Part shown: one piece after another, positions 58,912-64,000 of the stretch
How the letters are laid out: each line of letters opens with the position of its first letter
How positions within the stretch are numbered: position 1 is the first letter of the stretch
Assembly: GCF_023101085.1 (NCBI RefSeq)
Contig: NZ_CP064703.1
Coordinates: forward strand, 4,340,001-4,404,000
Reading direction: 5' to 3'
DNA length: 64,000 nt
Origin: Bradyrhizobium sp. 170
GTDB lineage: Bacteria > Pseudomonadota > Alphaproteobacteria > Rhizobiales > Xanthobacteraceae
Made by a program: the position numbers and the translations under genes
The notes under the pieces: model-generated
The model's database searches: none
What the model was told of the DNA's origin: nothing
The model's input: the letters and a program-made list of their open reading frames with translations, nothing else

Positions 58912-59075
58912 TTAGCGTTGCGGATCTCTTTGTTGACCGCCGCTCTGCTGCCCGCCCTGGTTTGAATTTTGCGTCTGTTGGCCAAGCGTCTGATTCGGGT
59001 TCTGGCCGGACTTGGCGTACTAATCGCCCTGTCGATTCTGCTGACCATACCTGTGGGGATTATTCTGTTTGTCAT
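58912..59075 (-). pseudogene. Decayed Gln/Asn/Gly-rich small protein
   Basis: From about 59,071 the minus strand reads DKQNNPHRYGQQNRQGD, then a TAG stop, then YAKSGQNPNQTLGQQTQNSN and QGGQQSGGQQRDPQR before TAA. The Q/N/G-rich text marks this as the true frame. The ATG at 59075 with AGGGAG upstream is in another frame, so a small indel after the second codon plus a CAG-to-TAG change have broken the gene. Intact relatives are small hypothetical proteins in Bradyrhizobium. Confidence 0.6.
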
Positions 59076-59196
59076 CACGTCTCCCTAATGGTCGGGAACA
59101 TGCAACAACCGGGCATACGATAGCTCGTTCCGGCAAATCAAAAAGAAAGCCGTTCAATTCAAATGTGACAGGCCACTTGCAAACAAGCGGCAGCGA

Positions 59197-59224
59197 AACC
59201 CCCCGGCGTGAGCCGGCGGGCTTC
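59197..59224 (-). terminator. Rho-independent terminator after the cold-shock gene
   Basis: On the minus strand CCCGCCGGC and GCCGGGGGG pair around TCAC, followed by TTTCG. It lies about 18 bp after the cold-shock gene stop. Confidence 0.72.
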
Positions 59225-59241
59225 GCAATGCCCTTCCGAAG

Positions 59242-59445
59242 TCACCCGACCCTCAAATTCTCCGCCGACGTCTTCCCCTTGTTGGGCACTTCCTCATAGC
59301 TGACCTTTGCACCCTCATTGAGTGTGCTGAGCCCAGCTTTCTCGACCGCGGAGATGTGCACGAACACATCCTTGCTGCCGTTATCGGGCTGAATGAATCC
59401 ATAGCCCTTTGTCGCGTTGAACCACTTCACCGTTCCGGTTGCCAC
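59242..59445 (-). CDS. Cold-shock protein CspA family
   Basis: A 67-residue single OB-fold RNA chaperone. RNP1 KGYGFI and RNP2 VFVHI are both intact in [20 protein letters not shown] and [15 protein letters not shown]. It melts RNA structure at low temperature or in stationary phase. The leader has a hairpin at 59513-59534 that could be part of a cold-shock 5' UTR. It lies in the stretch bracketed by the two gyrA 3' ends. Confidence 0.96.
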   Translation of the reverse strand: MATGTVKWFNATKGYGFIQPDNGSKDVFVHISAVEKAGLSTLNEGAKVSYEEVPNKGKTSAENLRVG

Positions 59446-59512
59446 CTTGGTCGTCTCCCATATCCGATAGGACCTAGAGACAACCTCGTGCCGATCTAGA
59501 AGGCAAGCAAAA

Positions 59513-59534
59513 CCCGCCGGGGGTGAGCGGCGGG
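59513..59534 (-). promoter_or_regulatory. Hairpin upstream of the cold-shock gene
   Basis: CCCGCCG and CGGCGGG pair around a 8-base loop; on the minus strand it is followed by TTTTGC and lies 68 bp before the start codon. It may be a 5' UTR structure, an attenuator or a left-over terminator. It shares the GTGAGC loop text with the hairpin after the gene. Confidence 0.4.
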
Positions 59535-59694
59535 GCCCGGACTATGGGCTGGTGCCTGCCTTCCTTCCAAATATCCGCGAATTAACTCGCTTTTGAGTTC
59601 CCTGGAGGCGCATACTCGGACAATCACCGCTCCGCCTCCTGGGCATTACCGGTGACAGAGAGTGTTGCGCTCCCGCCTATTCGAGGGAAGCATC

Positions 59695-59940
59695 ATGCCC
59701 CAGTCTCAACGCCTGTCGTCCGTCATTCCATTCGTTGCAATTGAGCGCCCCGCTTGTCCGAAGTGCAAGGCCCCGATGATGCTCGTCAGTATCGAGCTGG
59801 CACGCCCGGGCGTCGACTTGCATAGCTTTGAATGCGCCATCTGCAACCACGCACATACGACCCTTGCCGCGTATGAAGACCCCATGAAGTCCAAGTCCCT
59901 TGGACGCTGGCTTCAAGGCGATTTGCACCCGCCGAAGTAA
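59695..59940 (+). CDS. Small zinc-ribbon-like protein
   Basis: An 81-residue protein with two CxxC knuckles, CPKCKAPM and CAICNHAH, 32 residues apart, consistent with one zinc ribbon: IERPACPKCKAPMMLVSIEL, then GVDLHSFECAICNHAHTTLA. GAGGGAAG precedes the ATG at 59695. Small proteins of this kind are numerous in Bradyrhizobium genomes and have no known role. It is the last gene before the gyrA 3'-end copy. Confidence 0.8.
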   Translation: MPQSQRLSSVIPFVAIERPACPKCKAPMMLVSIELARPGVDLHSFECAICNHAHTTLAAYEDPMKSKSLGRWLQGDLHPPK

Positions 59941-60121
59941 CGTGCGTCGGCGTCAACCGGCGGATTTTGTAGTACTTGAATTGAGGTGGCCCGTAGAATC
60001 GCCCACAGGCCCATGGCTTCTGGCGTCAGCGCGCGATGAAGCCGGAGACGTCGGCGGTGCACCGCCGGAATTGTGCTATGTTTGGGCTTCGAGCGAAGGA
60101 ACAGCGACGATACTAGGCATC

Positions 60122-60235
60122 CGCAGTTCGACCCAGGGCGTCATCGTGTTCGATACCGCCGAGGACGAGCACGTGGTGTCGGTCGAGCATATCGGTGACG
60201 ACGGGGAGAACGGCGAGAACGGGAACGGCGGCTAG
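60122..60235 (+). pseudogene. Duplicated 3' end of gyrA
   Basis: In one frame this reads [20 protein letters not shown], then [17 protein letters not shown] and TAG. From STQGV on, this is identical at protein level to the last 36 residues of gyrA (57937-58044). Five base differences over about 110 bp are all silent, so the copy is diverged rather than recent. No gyrA sequence precedes it. Weaker similarity continues past the stop. It looks like a second attachment-site half or the scar of a recombination with related DNA. Confidence 0.85.
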
Positions 60236-60312
60236 CGCTGCCGTCATCGGGAGGAGCGCCCGGTCGCGCGCCCCTCGAGGCAATTCGCTGGTCGCCGGAT
60301 TTTTGGGAAACA

Positions 60313-61018
60313 ATGTCCTTACGATTCACTCTTGTGGCGGGACCTCTGGTCCGAGCGTCAAGCTGGGAGCTAACGGCCGAATGCCTGCGGGCGGCGGGAT
60401 GTCATGTCCATGTGCCTGACGTACTGGCCCATCACCGTTCGCCGCCTTCCTGGAGCGCATGGACCTCTCAACTTCTGGAGAACATGACCCGCGGCCATGA
60501 ACCGATTGTGGTGGGTCATAGCTCGGCGAGTGCGCTGGTTGCCGATCTTGCGACCAGGCTGCCCGCGCGCGGAATAATCATTGTGGATGGGGAGGTGCCT
60601 CCATCGCAAGGCGCAGCCTTCCCGGTCAGGCCCGCCCTTCACGACTTCATCAAGGGCCTCGTCGAACCCGCCGGCATGCTTCCGATCTGGTCGAGATGGT
60701 TCGCGCGCGATATGCGGCGTATGTCTCTTGTCGGTCTGGATGTTCTGGCGCGCGACGCGGTGGCATTCGCACGGTTCGAGAGTGGACTCCCACGCATGCA
60801 CATCGGCTGGTTCGACGACGCGATCGAACTCGCCAATTGGGACCATATCCCTGCCGGTTTCATCCAGACTTCGGCGATCTATGATCACGCAGCCATCGAG
60901 GCGCAACGACGTGGCTGGCCTGCAAGGCACACATTTGCATCCGACGCTTCATCCAGCAGAGACGGCAAACGCAATTCTTTCCATGTCGCGGCAACTTGTC
61001 CCCGGTGGGAAGCATTAG
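60313..61018 (+). pseudogene. Alpha/beta hydrolase, frameshifted near the C-terminus
   Basis: From the ATG at 60313 the protein reads as a compact alpha/beta hydrolase: RFTLVAGPLVRASSWELTAE, a nucleophile elbow VVGHSSASALVADLA, IIIVDGEVPP and a long lid. Near 60,916 the expected ending moves into the next frame, where LQGTHLHPTLHPAETANAIL then SMSRQLVPGGKH carries the catalytic His region (GTHLHP). The original frame instead runs into a repeat and ends 40 bp later. One extra base (or two lost) in the CC/TG area explains it. Function before decay unknown. Confidence 0.7.
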
Positions 61019-61024
61019 TCAGCC

Positions 61025-61112
61025 GTAGCCCGCTGAAGCGAAGCGCAACCCGGGATTAGCTCATCCGCTAGCGAGACGTTCCCCGGATTGCGCTTCGCTT
61101 CATCCGGGCTAC
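61025..61112. repeat. Dispersed palindromic repeat, family D (gtagcccg ... cgggctac)
   Basis: Arms GTAGCCCGCTGAAGCGAAGC and GCGCTTCGCTTCATCCGGGC + TAC with CGCAACCCGGGAT and CCCCGGATTGCG inside and TCATCCGCTAGCGAGACG at the centre. Its twin is at 61915-62003. Confidence 0.9.
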
Positions 61113-61195
61113 GCGCTTGTTCTGACGATCAACTGAAGATAGAAATCCGTGCGGAGCAGGCACGCCGTTGTGGGCTCAGGATATCGGCTGACCTT

Positions 61196-61909
61196 ATGCG
61201 CATTCGTATGGTTTACATGTTGGTCGCAGGATGTCTGGCGCTCCTGTTACCCGGATACGCCGCAGCCCAGGATGATACGAAAACGGCCGCCGCGACCTGC
61301 GGCGTCGATATCGACGGCGAGAAAGCGAATGCCCTGGAGGCTGCTTGCTTGCGTGAGTTCGGAAGACTGGCGAGCCGTAAGGGAGATCTGCTAACGCTGC
61401 GGCTCGAAAGCGGCGCGTCAAAGGTGTACCGGGATGATCCCAAAGCCTGCGAGACCGACGACGCGAAAAATTGCATCAGCCATCGGCTTGCCGCGTATCA
61501 TGCTGAGGCGCGCGTCTATTCGATCGTGATTCAATACTACGAAGGAAGCAGCGTCGAACTTCTCAGCGCTCGCACAGGAAAGGTTCTGCTTGTATCAGGC
61601 ACGCCATATTTTTCGCCGGATGGATCAAGGTTTGTTGTCATAGATAATGATTACGGCCATGGCGGTCCTCACGATCTTTCCGTCGGGTCCACTGCAAACA
61701 GTTCGCTTTCGCTGGAGTGGGAGCATCTCAGCGAGGCTGGCGAGCTTCGCGAATGGCGCCTCGAGCGCTGGATCGATAATGACCATATCGCTCTGCGCGT
61801 GTATCCCGCCGACGCCGATCGAAGGTGCCCAGACAACAATTGCGACGCGATGCTCGCGCGTTTCGGCAATAGTTGGGTGATCCGCCGGTTGTCGGCCCCG
61901 CAACAATAG
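61196..61909 (+). CDS. Exported hypothetical protein
   Basis: A 237-residue periplasmic protein of no named family. The signal peptide (MRIRMVYMLVAGCLALLLPG) ends YAAAQDD. The mature protein has four cysteines that could pair (TCGVDIDG, ACLREF, KACETDDAKNC and RCPDNNCDA) and a beta-propeller-like middle with GKVLLVSGTPYFSPDGSRFV and VIDNDYGHGG. It closes WRLERWIDNDHIALRVYPAD. Start at 61196 chosen because it begins the hydrophobic leader; the frame is open further up into the repeat. It is flanked by two family D repeats. Confidence 0.75.
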   Translation: MRIRMVYMLVAGCLALLLPGYAAAQDDTKTAAATCGVDIDGEKANALEAACLREFGRLASRKGDLLTLRLESGASKVYRDDPKACETDDAKNCISHRLAAYHAEARVYSIVIQYYEGSSVELLSARTGKVLLVSGTPYFSPDGSRFVVIDNDYGHGGPHDLSVGSTANSSLSLEWEHLSEAGELREWRLERWIDNDHIALRVYPADADRRCPDNNCDAMLARFGNSWVIRRLSAPQQ

Positions 61910-61914
61910 TGACC

Positions 61915-62003
61915 GTAGCCCGGGTGGAGCGCAGCGCAACCCGGGGATAGGCCTATCCGCTGGCGAGACCGTCCCGGATTGCGCTTCGCTTCATCCGGGC
62001 TAC
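61915..62003. repeat. Dispersed palindromic repeat, family D
   Basis: Arms GTAGCCCGGGTGGAGCGCAG and GCGCTTCGCTTCATCCGGGC + TAC, with CGCAACCCGGGGAT and CCCGGATTGCG inside and ATCCGCTGGCGAGAC at the centre. It and 61025-61112 bracket the exported hypothetical gene. Confidence 0.9.
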
Positions 62004-62012
62004 GATCGGGCA

Positions 62013-63011
62013 TCACTCGATGGTCAAACCGGCCTTCTGGATCAGCGGCACCCAGCGATCGATTTCCGACTGGACGTAGTTGCGGAAGCCGGTTGGGGTA
62101 TTGGCCGCGTCCTGCGGCATTTCCAGGCCGAGCGGGGCGAGGCGGGCGCGCAAGGTTGCGTCCTGGGTTGCCTTGCGGATCGAGGCGTTCAACCGCTGCA
62201 CGATTGGTTGCGGCGTTCCCTTCGGCGCCAGGAATCCGAGCCAGACCGGGAAGTCGAGGCCATCGACGCCGAACTCGTTGGTGGAGGGCACCTCGGGCAG
62301 GGTGGAAATCCGCGCCGACCGAAACACCGCCAGCGGCCGCACGGTTTTCGCCTGAATCTGGGCCAGCGCCGTGAGCGACACTTCGACCATGTAGTCGATC
62401 TGGCCAGCGATGAGATCGTTCATCGCAGGACCCGTTCCCCGATAGGAGACCAGATTGATCTTGGTGCCGAGCCGTACGTTCAGCATGGCGGCGCCCATAT
62501 GCGCCGACGAGCCGGGTCCGGCGGTGCCGGCGTTGAGCTTGGCTTCGTTGGCGCGGACATACTCCACGAATGCCTTGAAGTTATCAGGCGGAAGATCGCG
62601 CTTGACGATCAGCAGCTGCGGAAGGTCGCCAAGCAGTCCGAGATGTTCGTAATCCGTGATCGGGTTGTAGCGCAGGTTCTTGTAGAGCCCGACACTCGAC
62701 ACATGCGTGCCGGCCTGGCCGATCTGGATCGTATAGCCGTCAGGTGTCGCGCGCGCGGCCCTGGTTGAGCCGATCGTTCCGCCGGCTCCGGCGACGTTTT
62801 CGATCACCAGCGTTTGCCCGAGATAACGCGAAAGGAATTCGGCATAGATGCGCGCGATCGCATCGGTTGGCCCGCCGGCGGCGAAGGGTACGATGACGGT
62901 GATCGGTTTATCCGGATAGTTCGTTTGAGCGCGAAGAATGGACGGCAGCATGCAAAGTGCGCCTGCCAGGCCGAACGTGACTGCGCGGCGGTCAAGAATT
63001 CGAGACGCCAT
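62013..63011 (-). CDS. TctC/Bug-family substrate-binding protein (second)
   Basis: A 332-residue periplasmic solute-binding protein. The leader MASRILDRRAVTFGLAGALC has a twin-arginine motif (DRRAVTFG) and ends LRAQTN; the mature start YPDKPITVIVPFAAGGPTDA and LVIENVAGAGGTIGSTRAAR are the Bug signature. GGGAGGAT lies ahead of the ATG. It is 34 bp downstream of a lyase of the fumarase/aspartase family, which points to uptake of an aromatic or organic acid, but no ligand can be named. Only distantly like the other Bug protein in the window. Confidence 0.94.
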   Translation of the reverse strand: MASRILDRRAVTFGLAGALCMLPSILRAQTNYPDKPITVIVPFAAGGPTDAIARIYAEFLSRYLGQTLVIENVAGAGGTIGSTRAARATPDGYTIQIGQAGTHVSSVGLYKNLRYNPITDYEHLGLLGDLPQLLIVKRDLPPDNFKAFVEYVRANEAKLNAGTAGPGSSAHMGAAMLNVRLGTKINLVSYRGTGPAMNDLIAGQIDYMVEVSLTALAQIQAKTVRPLAVFRSARISTLPEVPSTNEFGVDGLDFPVWLGFLAPKGTPQPIVQRLNASIRKATQDATLRARLAPLGLEMPQDAANTPTGFRNYVQSEIDRWVPLIQKAGLTIE

Positions 63012-63045
63012 GAATCGATCCTCCCAAGTGTTTATCGTTTTTCGC

Positions 63046-64000
63046 TTATCGTTTGATTTGACGGGCGAGCACGCGGTCCACCATCGCCCCGGCCGTTCCG
63101 AGATAGTTCGATGGTTCGCACAAGGCGGCGAGCCGATCGCGGGGCAGGGCGGATGCGATCGCCGGTCGCCGCAGCAACGCATCGAGGAGCGGCTCGCCAC
63201 GGGTGAACGCATCGCGGCACGCGGCATAGACCTCGTCATGCGCAAGCTGGCGGCCAAGCGCGGGCGCGAGCCCCATCATGACGGCTTCGGCCACGATCAG
63301 CCCGCGCGTGGAATCGAGGTTTCGCTTCATCGCGGCCTGATCGACGATCAGGCCGGAAAGCATGAATTGCGCCTGTGCCAGCGAGCCGGCCGTGAGAAGA
63401 CAGACCTGGGGCAATGCGTGCCATTCGCAATGCCAGGGCCCGGTGGCGCGCTCGAGATCCTGCACGATGCTGTCGAGCATCAGCGACGCGGCGTCGCGGG
63501 ACATCTTTGCGTTCGCCAGCAGAATTTCCGACGAGATCGGATTGCGCTTCTGCGGCATGGTCGAGGATGCGCCGCGATGCGAGGCGAAGGGTTCGAACAC
63601 CTCGCCGATCTCGGTTGCCATCAGGATCATGACGTCATAGCCGATCTTGCCGAGCGCGCCGCAGATCACCGCAAGCGTCTGGACGACCTCGACCAGTCCA
63701 TCGCGGGCGACGTGCCAGGTGATGTCAGGCTCGGCAAGACCGAGGACGCGCGCATAGGCGGCACGCACATCCAGTCCATGCGTGCCCAGTGAAGCCAGCG
63801 TTCCCGCAGCGCCACCGAGCTGCGCCTGAAGGGCGCGAGGCTTGGCCTGTTCTAGCCGGTCGGCCGAGCGCTGCAGCGCCGAGAGCCAGATCGCAGCCTT
63901 GTGCCCGAAGGTGATCGGCAGGGCCTGTTGAAGGTGGGTTCGCCCTGCCATCGGCGTATCGCGATGAAGGCGGGCGAGATCGGCAAGCGTGGCCATGACC
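63046..64000 (-). CDS. Fumarase/aspartase-superfamily lyase, PcaB-like (N-terminus beyond window)
   Basis: At least 318 residues; the start lies past the window edge. The superfamily signature ASSTMPQKRNPISSE is present, as is MAGRTHLQQALPITFGHKAA, a stretch typical of 3-carboxy-cis,cis-muconate cycloisomerases and adenylosuccinate lyases. The C-terminal half (LNLDSTRGLIVAEAVMMGLA in style, with LDALLRRPAIASALPRDRL) fits PcaB better than PurB. It is cotranscribed with a Bug binding protein rather than with other protocatechuate genes, so the true substrate may be a different carboxylic acid. Confidence 0.8.
   Translation of the reverse strand, partial: VMATLADLARLHRDTPMAGRTHLQQALPITFGHKAAIWLSALQRSADRLEQAKPRALQAQLGGAAGTLASLGTHGLDVRAAYARVLGLAEPDITWHVARDGLVEVVQTLAVICGALGKIGYDVMILMATEIGEVFEPFASHRGASSTMPQKRNPISSEILLANAKMSRDAASLMLDSIVQDLERATGPWHCEWHALPQVCLLTAGSLAQAQFMLSGLIVDQAAMKRNLDSTRGLIVAEAVMMGLAPALGRQLAHDEVYAACRDAFTRGEPLLDALLRRPAIASALPRDRLAALCEPSNYLGTAGAMVDRVLARQIKR

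Overview
The window is high-GC chromosomal DNA whose gene order and protein sequences point to an alphaproteobacterium of the order Hyphomicrobiales (Rhizobiales), most likely Bradyrhizobium or a close relative. The evidence is the run dgt-argS-SPOR-nagZ-scpAB-tatABC-serS-surE-pcm-nlpD-yajC-secDF, GAAC-N7-GAAC SOS boxes, several Omp25/31-type barrels, TctC/Bug-type binding proteins, and at least five families of dispersed palindromic repeats of the kind that litter Bradyrhizobium genomes. This assignment is an inference from remembered family knowledge; no search was run.

Layout. 1-3.9 kb: the edge of a DUF3800 gene, then a tartrate/malate dehydrogenase gene followed by a TctC-type binding protein, divergent from a LysR regulator. 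3.9-25 kb: a dense housekeeping block covering iron-sulfur insertion (erpA), dNTP control (dgt), arginyl- and seryl-tRNA synthetases, cell-wall recycling and division (SPOR, nagZ, NlpD-like), chromosome segregation (scpAB), Tat export (tatABC), stationary-phase repair (surE, pcm) and Sec export (yajC-secD-secF). The Sec operon runs on into homologues of two mitochondrial complex I assembly factors. 25-38 kb: a kinase fused to an acyl-AMP-ligase C-terminal domain, trmFO, a lytic transglycosylase, assorted membrane and DUF proteins, a Tat-signal FAH-family protein, and an acyl-CoA synthetase overlapping a double PPC-domain gene. 38-46 kb: an Omp gene, a gene-free repeat element of about 0.6 kb, a frameshifted subtilase with a separate propeptide-like partner, an AAA ATPase divergent from a small WYL-like protein, and an MxaD-like/YncE-like pair. 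46-55 kb: uvrA and ssb, each with an upstream SOS box, with two Omp genes and an Omp remnant between them; then a Tat-signal hydrolase divergent from an HxlR regulator, and a low-molecular-weight phosphatase. 55-60.3 kb: gyrA, followed by a short accessory stretch that ends in a second, diverged copy of the gyrA 3' end. 60.3-64 kb: a frameshifted hydrolase, a periplasmic protein, a second TctC-type protein and a lyase of the fumarase/aspartase family cut by the window edge.

The most informative non-routine signals are the duplicated gyrA 3' end, which brackets about 2.1 kb and looks like an old integration footprint; the kinase/ligase-domain fusion; the subtilase with a stand-alone propeptide-like protein; the paired complex I assembly-factor homologues in the sec operon; and two perfect SOS boxes. 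No rRNA, tRNA, CRISPR array, intact insertion sequence or integrase was recognised by reading. Several long antisense reading frames were rejected as GC-bias shadows.
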